NCBI RefSeq assembly: GCF_000526775.1
Contig: NZ_JAGS01000001.1
Coordinates: forward strand, 2,604,001 to 2,668,000
Direction of reading: 5' to 3'
Length of the DNA stretch: 64,000 nt
Source of the DNA: Ruminococcus albus AD2013
Lineage (GTDB): Bacteria > Bacillota > Clostridia > Oscillospirales > Ruminococcaceae
Part shown: piece after piece, positions 26,263-34,170 of the stretch
Numbering within the stretch: the stretch's first letter is position 1
Layout: every line of letters begins with the position of its first letter
The notes under the pieces: generated by a model
The model's database searches: none
Told to the model about the DNA's origin: nothing
Seen by the model: only the letters and a program-made list of their open reading frames with translations
Made by a program: the position numbers and the translations under genes

Positions 26263-27728
26263 TTGTGCGTGCTCTTTTCCTTTTTATAGATAGCGTAGCT
26301 TTTCTCATCATCGTCTATCGCTTCCTGAAGCGCCTTTTCAGCCATAAGATAAAGCTCGTCATAATCCGTACTGTTGTGGGGATAGATCGATGCGCCCACA
26401 CAGATATGGATATCGTCCACATTTGCCAGGTACACAGAATTCAAAGCCTCACTCATATCGATAAGGCCCTGTTTAAGGGCATCATTCGCCTTGAAGAGAT
26501 CGTACTGCGTGTAGTCAGCCATTATCAGGAACTCACCCTCTCCTGTACGTCCGAGGATATTCTTGGATTCGGGCGAATCCGTCTTCAGAAACTCCGCAAG
26601 ACCACGGTAAGACTTGATTATCGCGCCATTGTATCCCGATGCACCGTAAGCCGCTCGTATCTTGTCAAGATTTGTTATCCTTGCTATCGCCAGCATCATC
26701 GTCGCACCCGAAACACAGGTCTCCAGCTTATCTGCGATGATATTCTCGGCTTCTTCGGCATTGATTATACCCGTCAGCATATCCACATCAGGTGTCATCG
26801 AAGATTCCGCTCCGAAGGCAGGTTCATTCTTTAAGTTTATAACCAGCAGGGTCAGCGTCAGTATCAGCACCAGCATAAGCGCCACAGCTGTTTCAAGCTC
26901 AAGCTTTTTATAAAACTCGTATGCACCTGACATATCTTTCAGCAGCACGATATTCCAGCCGTTTTTCAGCATTTTTTCTGCCTGTATAGTTGTATCTGAG
27001 ATAACCACACAGCTATCGCTGCTGGTCTGGTCTATATCGAATTCTTTTTTTGTGTTGCTTATGGTGATAATATTCTTATCGCCGTCCATTAGCAGCAGCT
27101 GTGAATCCTTTATACGCTCTGCACTTGTTATAAGGTATCTGAGCTCCTCCGTGTAGAAGCTTCCCAGGAAAAGCACATTGTCATTCGCCTGGCTTATGTA
27201 GTACACCTTTCCCAGGTCATCATTAACTCCTGCGACCCATACCCTTCGGTTTTCACCCAGCAGCCTTTTCAGGAAAGGATAGACCTTTTTCTCATTATCG
27301 CACATCAGCTCTCTCGAACCATCCGAAAGTATACCCGCCGCTGCATCATTGCGGTATATCAGTGCGAAATCGCAGTAGTTATCGATAATGCTGAGATCCG
27401 TCACGGTCTTTCTGAGTTCAGCCAGCCTTTGTGAATTGTCGTATTCCGTACTCGTTGAGAAATTGGCCGCATCAAAACTCATCAGTCCCTCATCGGCAAG
27501 CACGATAACACTGGCATCTTCCAGCTTTTTAAAATGCATATCCAGCATAGCCGCTGACTGTTCAGCAGAATTTCTGAGCAGCTCGGCTTCGTATTCAAGC
27601 TGTTTATCATAATGCACGAAGCTTGCATAGCTGATGCAGACCGCGCATACTGCCGCCATAACAATGAGCATAACTATCATCATCGTGCGTACAGAGTGCT
27701 TCAGCTTTTTTCTTCCATCTTTTTCCAA
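26259..27728 (-). CDS. Membrane sensor with Cache-like outer domain and degenerate GGDEF domain
   Basis: 489 residues from TTG 27728, which has AGAGGT about 8 bases upstream; a TTG at 27749 is the alternative. Two membrane helices (about 12-34 and 275-296) enclose an outer domain of about 240 residues, the layout of double-Cache sensors. The C-terminal domain follows the GGDEF fold (DVDMLTGIINAEEAENII, then LAIARITNLDKIRAAYG), but the signature loop reads RTGEGEF where active cyclases have R-x-GG[D/E]EF. Loss of the middle acidic residue suggests it no longer makes cyclic-di-GMP and may instead bind nucleotide or a partner. Co-transcribed with the solute-binding lipoprotein. Confidence 0.78.
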   Translation of the reverse strand: MEKDGRKKLKHSVRTMMIVMLIVMAAVCAVCISYASFVHYDKQLEYEAELLRNSAEQSAAMLDMHFKKLEDASVIVLADEGLMSFDAANFSTSTEYDNSQRLAELRKTVTDLSIIDNYCDFALIYRNDAAAGILSDGSRELMCDNEKKVYPFLKRLLGENRRVWVAGVNDDLGKVYYISQANDNVLFLGSFYTEELRYLITSAERIKDSQLLLMDGDKNIITISNTKKEFDIDQTSSDSCVVISDTTIQAEKMLKNGWNIVLLKDMSGAYEFYKKLELETAVALMLVLILTLTLLVINLKNEPAFGAESSMTPDVDMLTGIINAEEAENIIADKLETCVSGATMMLAIARITNLDKIRAAYGASGYNGAIIKSYRGLAEFLKTDSPESKNILGRTGEGEFLIMADYTQYDLFKANDALKQGLIDMSEALNSVYLANVDDIHICVGASIYPHNSTDYDELYLMAEKALQEAIDDDEKSYAIYKKEKSTHK

Positions 27729-27831
27729 TACACGTACCTCTATCTTCAATAACGTTCATTATGCAAAATGCATTCATATCTGAGCCATTGCATTTTATAT
27801 ATGACCTATCAAATTTTCTGTATATAGATAC

Positions 27832-27860
27832 ATTATAGCAATACCGCCGCAAAAATTCAA
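27832..27860 (-). promoter_or_regulatory. Promoter of the GGDEF sensor operon
   Basis: On the minus strand TTGAAT (27855-27860), 17-base spacer, TATAAT (27832-27837). The leader of about 100 bases before TTG 27728 contains a GCAAAATGCATT-like inverted stretch but no known riboswitch. Confidence 0.68.
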
Positions 27861-27927
27861 TTATTAATTTGTAAATTATTGCAAAAATACACATTTTATT
27901 ATGAAAATCAGCAAATTACGACAAAAA

Positions 27928-27953
27928 ATACCCGAACATTTCTGCTCGGGTAT
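27928..27953 (-). terminator. Terminator of the rubrerythrin gene
   Basis: ATACCCGA (27928-27935) pairs with TCGGGTAT (27946-27953), loop 10. On the minus strand TTTTTTG follows. Confidence 0.85.
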
Positions 27954-28034
27954 CACAATATAATACATATTCACAATCTCCGCCGAACACCGGCGGCATA
28001 CATGATAGCAGGCTGTTATGCCTGTAAATAAAGC

Positions 28035-28583
28035 TTACTTGAAGTATCTGTCATACAGACCCTTGAAGCCACAGCCGTGTCTTGCTTCGTCCTTAGCCAT
28101 TTCATGAACTGTGTCGTGTACAGCATCATAGCCAAGTTCCTTAGCCTTCTTAGCCAGCTTCATCTTGCCCTCGCAAGCACCATTTTCAGCCATATATCTC
28201 ATTTCCAGATTCTTCTTGGTAGAAGGTGTAACTACCTCGCCCAGAAGCTCTGCAAACTTAGCAGCGTGCTCAGCCTCTTCCCATGCAGCCTTCTCATAGT
28301 AAAGACCTACCTCGGGATAGCCCTCTCTGTAAGCAACTCTTGCCATTGCAAGATACATACCTACCTCGGAACATTCACCGTTGAAATTCTCTTTAAGACC
28401 AGCAACGATCTCGGGATCAAGACCCTGAGCCACACCTACTCTGTGCTCATCAGCCCATACAAGTTCAGCAGCTTCCTTCAGTTCATCGAACTTTGAAGCG
28501 GGAGCATTACACTGAGGACATTTCTCAGGAGCAGCCTCGCCTTCATAGATATAACCGCAAATAGTGCAAACAAACTTTTTCAT
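28035..28583 (-). CDS. Reverse rubrerythrin (rubredoxin domain first)
   Basis: 182 residues. The rubredoxin-type iron site comes first (CTICGYIYEG and CPQCNAP, residues 6-26). The four-helix diiron domain follows, with Glu/His ligands in ECSEVGMYL, EEAEHAAKFAELLGE and KDEARHGCGFKGLYDRYF. In standard rubrerythrin the order is reversed. In clostridia this form is the terminal component of NADH-driven hydrogen peroxide and oxygen reduction, so it protects a strict anaerobe. It is a single-gene unit with its own promoter and terminator. Confidence 0.95.
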   Translation of the reverse strand: MKKFVCTICGYIYEGEAAPEKCPQCNAPASKFDELKEAAELVWADEHRVGVAQGLDPEIVAGLKENFNGECSEVGMYLAMARVAYREGYPEVGLYYEKAAWEEAEHAAKFAELLGEVVTPSTKKNLEMRYMAENGACEGKMKLAKKAKELGYDAVHDTVHEMAKDEARHGCGFKGLYDRYFK

Positions 28584-28646
28584 TAGGATTTTCCTCCTTT
28601 TTTATATTCGTTTCAATTGTTAACGTCAGACAATAGTCTTTATTAA

Positions 28647-28675
28647 ATTATCTCACATTAAGTGCAATTTGTCAA
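28647..28675 (-). promoter_or_regulatory. Promoter of the rubrerythrin gene
   Basis: On the minus strand TTGACA (28670-28675), 17-base spacer, GATAAT (28647-28652). No clear PerR box was recognised. Confidence 0.7.
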
Positions 28676-28749
28676 GACTAACTCCCTGAAAATCCCAGAG
28701 ATTTGTTTAGGGTTAATTTATACCATTTTTGTATATTTTGCCGATGTAA

Positions 28750-28778
28750 GATATCTCCCTCGCATTGAGGGAGATATC
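28750..28778. terminator. Hairpin after the dockerin leucine-rich-repeat gene
   Basis: Perfect 12-bp stem (28750-28761 with 28767-28778) and a 5-base loop, 30 bases past the stop at 28808. There is no long T-run, so termination may be imperfect. Confidence 0.6.
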
Positions 28779-28807
28779 CTTATCATGCCGGTTTCCCCGA
28801 AAAACCT

Positions 28808-30700
28808 TTATTTCAGCATTCTCTTGCCCTTGATATGCGCTGCCAGCTTTGTAAGATCGGTAACATTTATTTTGTTGTCATTGTTGAAATCTGCTATAAC
28901 CGGTTCAGGCAGAAGTCTCTTTCCCTTGATATGTGCGGCAAGCTTCGCAAGATCGTTAATGTTTACAACACCGTCACCATTGAGGTCTCCTTTAAGCTTA
29001 TCCTGCATTACCCCCAATGATACGAATTCAAAGCCGTTGTCCTTTGCGTACTTTTCGGCTGCTGTGCCTGTATAGCCTGATATGGTAAAGCCGTCGATTT
29101 TTTCGCCGTCTTTATACCCGAATGCCGAGTTCCCGATTTCAGTCACGCTTGCGGGAATTGTTACGATTGTCAGGCTTGTGCAATTATAAAAAGCGGCAGC
29201 ACCTATGCTTGTAACATTTTCGGGTATGGTAACTTCTTCAAGTGATTGACAAAAAGCAAATGCACTATATCCAATACTTGTCAAAGTGTCCGGGATATTC
29301 ACACTTTTGAGTTTGTAATTGCCTGAAAATGTGTAGTCATCTATGGAAGTGAAGCTTCGCGGGATAGTCACGGAGGTGATATATAAACAGTCTTGGAATG
29401 CCATTTCATAATTACCTGTTACCCCTTCCGGTATAACAACATCGCCCTCACAGGCAACGGCATCAAACACCTTATTATTAATTATGACCAGCGGATCTTC
29501 AGCCCGCTTGTCTGCCAGCCATTTTGTGTTTCCAAACGCAAAATAACCAACGTATTGAACACTTTCGGGAATATTGACATCGGTAAGGGCAGTACAATCG
29601 TAAAATGCCATAAAACCTATGCTTAACATACCTTCTGCCATACTAACTTTTGCAAGTTCACTGCAATCTTCAAATGCTCGTGATTCGATTTCGGTAACAC
29701 TCGCGGGTATCGTTACGCTTGTGATGTCCTTATTGCGGTGAAATGCATAATCTTCTATCACTGTAACACCATCGGGTATCACAACATCCCCCTTACAAGT
29801 TCCTGCTTGGAGCAGGACATTATTGATAATGACCAAGGGATCTTCAACAGTCTTTTTTTCAAGCCACGGTGTTCCTGAAAATGCACTATGATCAATATCT
29901 GTCACACTTTTGGGTATGGTCACATCAGCAAGCTTACTGCACGTATTAAATGCATCAACTTTTATTTTTGTAACACCGTCGGGAATGATGATGCTTGTGA
30001 GGCTTTCACATTCTTCAAAAACAGCAGTTTTAAGTTCTGTGATACTATTGGAAAGAGTCACATTTTCAAGCTGAGCACTTCTCTCAAATGCGAATGTACC
30101 CATCTCTATGACGCTGTCGGGTATCTTAACGCTTGTGATACCACTTTCACGGAATGCGCATGAACTTATGACCCTGACACCATCGGGTATAACTATATCG
30201 CCTTTGCAATGGCAGCCGTCAATTACAATGTTACTATCGATAACAAGCGGATCTTCGGCTAGTTTATCATTTAACCATTTTGTTGCGTAAAATGCATCTT
30301 CACCTATGATGGTGATACTTTCTGGCAGGTTTATCTCTTCAAGATTCGTACAGCCCTCGAATACAAATTCTCCTATTTCAATAAGTCCATCAGGCAGAAC
30401 AACACTTTTGATCTCACTGTGGCACTTAAATGCTTCATCCAGTATCTCAGTAACTGGCTTGCCATCTATCTCGGAGGGTATTACTATATTTGTTTCCGAG
30501 TCATCATACCCATCTTTAAATCCGTCTATCATGATAGTGTTTTTTTCATGATCTACTATATAATTAAAGTTCCCGTAGGTTTCATAAAAAGCACTCGCCG
30601 TTACAGCGGTATCGAAGGCTGTCGGAAGCTTTGGCAGTGCCGTTCCTCCGAAAACAAACATCAGCGCCATAAGCCCTGCTATTATCTTTTTAGTGTTCAT
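28808..30700 (-). CDS. Secreted BspA-type leucine-rich-repeat protein with C-terminal dockerin
   Basis: 630 residues. A signal peptide (MNTKKIIAGLMALMFVFGG) is followed by about 22-residue repeats of the LRR_5/BspA type (pattern IPDSVTEIGxxAFxxCxxLxxVTIP). On top of that, a larger unit of about 115 residues recurs three times, each beginning with a WL-DK/EK-AEDPLVI stretch and a GDVVIPDGV block. The last about 60 residues are a dockerin with two calcium loops (DLNGDGVVNINDL and DFNNDNKINVTDL) and two AAHIKGK helices. The dockerin should bind a cohesin at the cell surface. The LRR part may bind host or plant polymers; no enzyme is present. Confidence 0.9.
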   Translation of the reverse strand: MNTKKIIAGLMALMFVFGGTALPKLPTAFDTAVTASAFYETYGNFNYIVDHEKNTIMIDGFKDGYDDSETNIVIPSEIDGKPVTEILDEAFKCHSEIKSVVLPDGLIEIGEFVFEGCTNLEEINLPESITIIGEDAFYATKWLNDKLAEDPLVIDSNIVIDGCHCKGDIVIPDGVRVISSCAFRESGITSVKIPDSVIEMGTFAFERSAQLENVTLSNSITELKTAVFEECESLTSIIIPDGVTKIKVDAFNTCSKLADVTIPKSVTDIDHSAFSGTPWLEKKTVEDPLVIINNVLLQAGTCKGDVVIPDGVTVIEDYAFHRNKDITSVTIPASVTEIESRAFEDCSELAKVSMAEGMLSIGFMAFYDCTALTDVNIPESVQYVGYFAFGNTKWLADKRAEDPLVIINNKVFDAVACEGDVVIPEGVTGNYEMAFQDCLYITSVTIPRSFTSIDDYTFSGNYKLKSVNIPDTLTSIGYSAFAFCQSLEEVTIPENVTSIGAAAFYNCTSLTIVTIPASVTEIGNSAFGYKDGEKIDGFTISGYTGTAAEKYAKDNGFEFVSLGVMQDKLKGDLNGDGVVNINDLAKLAAHIKGKRLLPEPVIADFNNDNKINVTDLTKLAAHIKGKRMLK

Positions 30701-30738
30701 AAAATTTCCTCCTTTTTATATTATTAAATTTCAGAAAC

Positions 30739-30767
30739 ATTATATTATGTTTTTCAACATTTGTCAA
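30739..30767 (-). promoter_or_regulatory. Promoter of the dockerin LRR gene
   Basis: On the minus strand TTGACA (30762-30767), 17-base spacer, TATAAT (30739-30744). It is divergent from the ilvA promoter about 35 bases away. Confidence 0.75.
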
Positions 30768-30802
30768 TCCCGAAATATCCCCTTTTTCGCGTTCACAGAA
30801 TA

Positions 30803-30831
30803 TTGACAATCCACTATCTTAGTGATATAAT
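30803..30831 (+). promoter_or_regulatory. Promoter of the ilvA operon
   Basis: TTGACA (30803-30808), 17-base spacer, TATAAT (30826-30831). The leader is about 50 bases and shows no T-box or attenuator. Confidence 0.75.
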
Positions 30832-30886
30832 ATAATTTAAAGGTTTTTACGGAAACTAAGAATTATTTGAAAAGAGGTCAATCACC

Positions 30887-32089
30887 ATGCTTACACTCGA
30901 TAAAGTGTTCGACGCATCAAATGTATTGAAAGAAGTCATCAGACCTACCGCCTGTATCGCTGCACCCCAGGTAAACCCTGACTGCAACGTTTTCCTTAAA
31001 ACGGAAAATCTCCAGATAACAGGTTCTTTCAAGGTAAGAGGTGCTTATTACAGGATATCCCAGCTCTCCGATGAAGAGAAATCTCACGGTGTTATCGCTT
31101 GTTCCGCAGGCAACCACGCTCAGGGCGTTGCGCTTGCAGCTGCAAAGAACGGTATCCGCTCGATAATCTGTCTGCCTGATGGTGCGCCTATTTCCAAGGT
31201 CGAGGCTACAAGAAGCTATGGTGCTGAGATATGCCTTGTTCCAGGTGTATACGATGACGCTTATGCCGAGGCTATACGTCAGCGCGACGAGTGCGGCTAT
31301 ACTTTTATACACCCCTTTGACGATGAAAATGTTATCGCAGGTCAGGGCACTATCGGACTTGAGATACTCAATCAGGTGGCTAATGCCAATGTTATCGTTG
31401 TTCCCGTGGGCGGCGGCGGACTTATCTCGGGCGTTGCTTTCGCAGTAAAACAGCTTAATCCCCGCGTAAAAGTATACGGTGTTCAGGCTGAGGGCGCACC
31501 CTCTATGGTGAAGTCCATCGCCGAAGACAAGATACTCTGCCTTGACAGCGTTCACACCATTGCTGATGGCATTCAGGTAAAAGAACCCGGCGTTAACACA
31601 TTTGAATACTGCAAGCAGTACGTTGACGGCATAGTTACCGTCACCGATGACGAAGTAAGCTCAGCTATACTCCACCTCATCGAGAAGCAGAAGCTCATCG
31701 CAGAAGGCGCGGGCGCTGTATCTGTTGCGGCTGTTATGTTCAACAAGATACCCGACATCAAGGGCAAGAACGTTGTATGCCTTGTTTCAGGCGGCAATAT
31801 CGACGTTACAATACTCTCCCGTGTTATCAAGAGAGGTCTGCTGAAATCGGGACGTTCCGACACACTGACCATTCAGCTTGAAGACAAGCCCGGTCAGCTG
31901 AAAGATGTTTCTGCAACTATTGCCGACCTCGGTGCGAATGTGGTATCTATCCACCACGAGAGAGCAAGTGAGGACAGCGACATCACCGAATGCCTGCTCA
32001 GACTCGTTCTCGAAACAAGAGATTACAACCATATCCGTGATATCCGTGCGGCTCTTACAGCTAAGGGCTTCAAGATAGTAAACAAATAA
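30887..32089 (+). CDS. ilvA: Threonine ammonia-lyase (PLP enzyme with ACT domain)
   Basis: 400 residues. The PLP lysine lies in ITGSFKVRGAYYR near 44-56, the phosphate-binding loop is VPVGGGGLISG near 180, and the C-terminal about 75 residues form an ACT domain (IQLEDKPGQLKDVSATIADL). The enzyme converts threonine to 2-oxobutanoate and ammonia. The single ACT domain and about 400-residue length match the shorter class often called TdcB or catabolic, so the role may be threonine breakdown or isoleucine synthesis. It is followed after one base by a NUDIX gene and then by ridA, which removes the reactive enamine this reaction releases. Confidence 0.93.
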   Translation: MLTLDKVFDASNVLKEVIRPTACIAAPQVNPDCNVFLKTENLQITGSFKVRGAYYRISQLSDEEKSHGVIACSAGNHAQGVALAAAKNGIRSIICLPDGAPISKVEATRSYGAEICLVPGVYDDAYAEAIRQRDECGYTFIHPFDDENVIAGQGTIGLEILNQVANANVIVVPVGGGGLISGVAFAVKQLNPRVKVYGVQAEGAPSMVKSIAEDKILCLDSVHTIADGIQVKEPGVNTFEYCKQYVDGIVTVTDDEVSSAILHLIEKQKLIAEGAGAVSVAAVMFNKIPDIKGKNVVCLVSGGNIDVTILSRVIKRGLLKSGRSDTLTIQLEDKPGQLKDVSATIADLGANVVSIHHERASEDSDITECLLRLVLETRDYNHIRDIRAALTAKGFKIVNK

Positions 32090-32090
32090 T

Positions 32091-32561
32091 ATGAGTGCAG
32101 AAAACGAAAAGGATAACGACTGGGGCAAATCCGCGGCGGCAGTCGTCATAAAGGACGGCAAGGTGCTTCTGGTAAGGCACACCTACGGCGCAGGCAAAGG
32201 TCTGCTGATAATCCCGGGCGGTTATATACGCAAAGGTGAACTTCCCGATGCGGCTTGCGAAAGAGAAGTCCTTGAAGAAACAGGAGTTACCGTAAAGGCA
32301 GAAAAGCTCATAGGCGTAAGATTCAGCGACAAGGACTGGTACAGCGTGTTCACCGCAAGCTATGTCAGCGGCGAGGCTCGTTCCGATAACGACGAAAACA
32401 GCGAAGCTGTATGGATAGACGCTTATGAAGCAACCGAGAGAGACGATGTCCCCGACCTGACCAGGATCATGATACAGAGCGCTTTGAAAGAAACAGGTTT
32501 TGTTCAGACAGACTTCGTATCACGTAACAAGGACAGGATACAGAAGCTATATACTATATAA
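32091..32561 (+). CDS. NUDIX hydrolase
   Basis: 156 residues. The Nudix box is complete: GGYIRKGELPDAACEREVLEETGV at about 42-65 fits G-x5-E-x7-REUxEExGU, whose Glu residues bind magnesium. The family cleaves nucleoside diphosphates joined to another group; this member's substrate is unknown. It starts one base after the ilvA stop, so the two are translated from one message, and ridA follows after 60 bases. Confidence 0.92.
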   Translation: MSAENEKDNDWGKSAAAVVIKDGKVLLVRHTYGAGKGLLIIPGGYIRKGELPDAACEREVLEETGVTVKAEKLIGVRFSDKDWYSVFTASYVSGEARSDNDENSEAVWIDAYEATERDDVPDLTRIMIQSALKETGFVQTDFVSRNKDRIQKLYTI

Positions 32562-32621
32562 ATACGAATGCGGCAGAAGCCGAGTTCATAAATAACCATT
32601 ATCTAAAAGGAGTAATCAATT

Positions 32622-32996
32622 ATGGCAGAGACAGTTTATACCAAAACAGCACCCGATGCGATCGGACCTTATTCTCAGGCAAAAGTAGTAGGCGGACTGG
32701 TGTTCACCTCGGGACAGATAGCTATCAACCCCGCAACAGGCAATGTTGAAGCAGCAACCATCGAGGAGCAGACCCATCAGGTTTGCAAGAACCTCAGCGA
32801 AGTACTGAAAGCTGCGGGCACTTCGATAGACAAGGCTGTAAAGACAGTTTGCTTCCTGAAAAACATGAGCGACTTCGCAGCATTCAACGGTGTTTACGGC
32901 GAGTACTTCACTTCCAAGCCCGCTCGTTCCTGCGTAGCGGTAAAGGAACTCCCCAAGGACGTTCTTGTTGAAGTAGAGGTAATAGCAGAAGTATAA
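32622..32996 (+). CDS. ridA: RidA family enamine/imine deaminase
   Basis: 124 residues, the standard length. GPYSQAKVVGGLVFTSGQI and the C-terminal PARSCVAVKELPKDVLVEVEVIA contain the family motifs, including the Arg that holds the substrate carboxylate. RidA hydrolyses 2-aminoacrylate and related intermediates made by PLP-dependent dehydratases to 2-keto acids. Placement in the same operon as threonine ammonia-lyase fits exactly. A good ribosome site (AAAAGGAG) precedes ATG 32622. Confidence 0.95.
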   Translation: MAETVYTKTAPDAIGPYSQAKVVGGLVFTSGQIAINPATGNVEAATIEEQTHQVCKNLSEVLKAAGTSIDKAVKTVCFLKNMSDFAAFNGVYGEYFTSKPARSCVAVKELPKDVLVEVEVIAEV

Positions 32997-33003
32997 ATTA
33001 CTG

Positions 33004-33030
33004 AGAGGATACCCGATGAAGGTATCCTCT
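33004..33030 (+). terminator. Terminator of the ilvA-NUDIX-ridA operon
   Basis: AGAGGATACC (33004-33013) pairs with GGTATCCTCT (33021-33030), loop 7, followed by TGCTTAAATT. The tail is only weakly T-rich, so some read-through into the dockerin gene is possible. Confidence 0.65.
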
Positions 33031-33062
33031 TGCTTAAATTACAGGAAACGGAGGTAGATACT

Positions 33063-34037
33063 ATGAAAAGAATTACCACATTCGCAGCAGCTGTAGCACT
33101 TGTGACGGCATTTGCATGGGCATCCGTGCCGGGAGTCGGAGTATCGGCTGATAACGACAGCGGTGTTGAACTGCCGATAATCCCCGTAACAGATGACTCA
33201 GGAAGTTCATCGATGCCCGATGATGATTCTTCAAGCAATGCCGGGATCGGCGGTAACGATAGTTCGGAAAGCGATGACAGCTCATCAAATCCCGATATAG
33301 AAAACCCCGCTCAAAAGGTGAATTACACTATAACAGCCTCCATAAAGCTGACCGACGGTTCGGAGATAGATACAGATATCGTATTAGACGAATCGGACGC
33401 GCAGAGCGAGAAAAAGTTCAGCAAGACTGTGACCAAAGAAGAGATAGAGTCAATACTGAAAGCAAACAGCAAAACCCTCGATGATTTCGCAAAATTCGTT
33501 TTCTATGTTTCCACCGACTTTCCTGAAAATCAGGGATTGAAAGATACTTACGTGGTCGACGGCTTATCTTTTGAATTTTCCGCGAACCCTGTATACAAAG
33601 AAGGAATAGATGGTACATACGTAACATTCGATTCCTATGATGCCAGCGAACTGACTGTAAAAGGCGATAAGGTGCTGAACTTTGATACTTCCGAACTATC
33701 ATGGTTCACATATGATGTCACCACAGAAACAGAACATTCGACACATCATGTAACGTTCAATGAGATAACAGGCTTTGACCTTGCTGTAAATCTCGATACG
33801 CACAATGCTGTCGTGCACGATCGCAACGATGATACGAAACCTGAAACTCTGATAGGCGACCTTAATGGTGACGGTTCAGTAAACATCACCGACATCGCAA
33901 AGCTGGCAGCTCATATCAAGGGCAAGAGATTTCTCCCCGACACATCTATCGCAGATTTCAACAAGGACAACAAAATAAATGTTTCCGACCTTACAAAACT
34001 TGCGGCACACATCAAGGGCAAGAAGCTTTTAAGTTAA
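33063..34037 (+). CDS. Secreted dockerin protein of unknown function
   Basis: 324 residues from ATG 33063 (GGAGG upstream). A signal peptide (MKRITTFAAAVALVTAFAWA) is followed by a Ser/Asp-rich linker (about 40-85), then a domain of about 160 residues with no recognised motif. The C-terminal about 60 residues are a dockerin with DLNGDGSVNITDI and DFNKDNKINVSDL calcium loops, closely matching the dockerin at the end of the LRR protein nearby. No glycosidase signature was found. It may be a carbohydrate-binding or structural part of a surface complex. Confidence 0.85.
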   Translation: MKRITTFAAAVALVTAFAWASVPGVGVSADNDSGVELPIIPVTDDSGSSSMPDDDSSSNAGIGGNDSSESDDSSSNPDIENPAQKVNYTITASIKLTDGSEIDTDIVLDESDAQSEKKFSKTVTKEEIESILKANSKTLDDFAKFVFYVSTDFPENQGLKDTYVVDGLSFEFSANPVYKEGIDGTYVTFDSYDASELTVKGDKVLNFDTSELSWFTYDVTTETEHSTHHVTFNEITGFDLAVNLDTHNAVVHDRNDDTKPETLIGDLNGDGSVNITDIAKLAAHIKGKRFLPDTSIADFNKDNKINVSDLTKLAAHIKGKKLLS

Positions 34038-34065
34038 TTTTACTTAACAAATTTTCCGATAAATA

Positions 34066-34170
34066 TTGACATATTTCCATGTAAAGTATGTTATACTTTT
34101 AATAGTAAGAACCGTTTCTCCCCTGTCTTCGGACGGGGGAGAATATTTGCGCTTTTTAGGGGGTAATAAT
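34066..34170 (+). promoter_or_regulatory. Promoter and structured leader of the cation:proton antiporter gene
   Basis: TTGACA (34066-34071) and TATACT (34092-34097), spacer 20, are a somewhat long promoter. A 12-bp stem with a UUCG tetraloop (34116-34127 with 34132-34143) lies in the leader. The 5' arm also contains CCCCT, which could pair with the ribosome site AGGGGGT (34158-34164). This allows a switch between an open and a masked ribosome site; function is not shown. Confidence 0.5.

Noticed and set aside
27750..27927. Riboswitch in the leader of the GGDEF operon
   Set aside because: No known core motif and only weak hairpins.
34066..34170. N-terminal extension of the antiporter from ATG 34066
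   Set aside because: That ATG falls inside the -35 box; TTG 34171 has a proper ribosome site.
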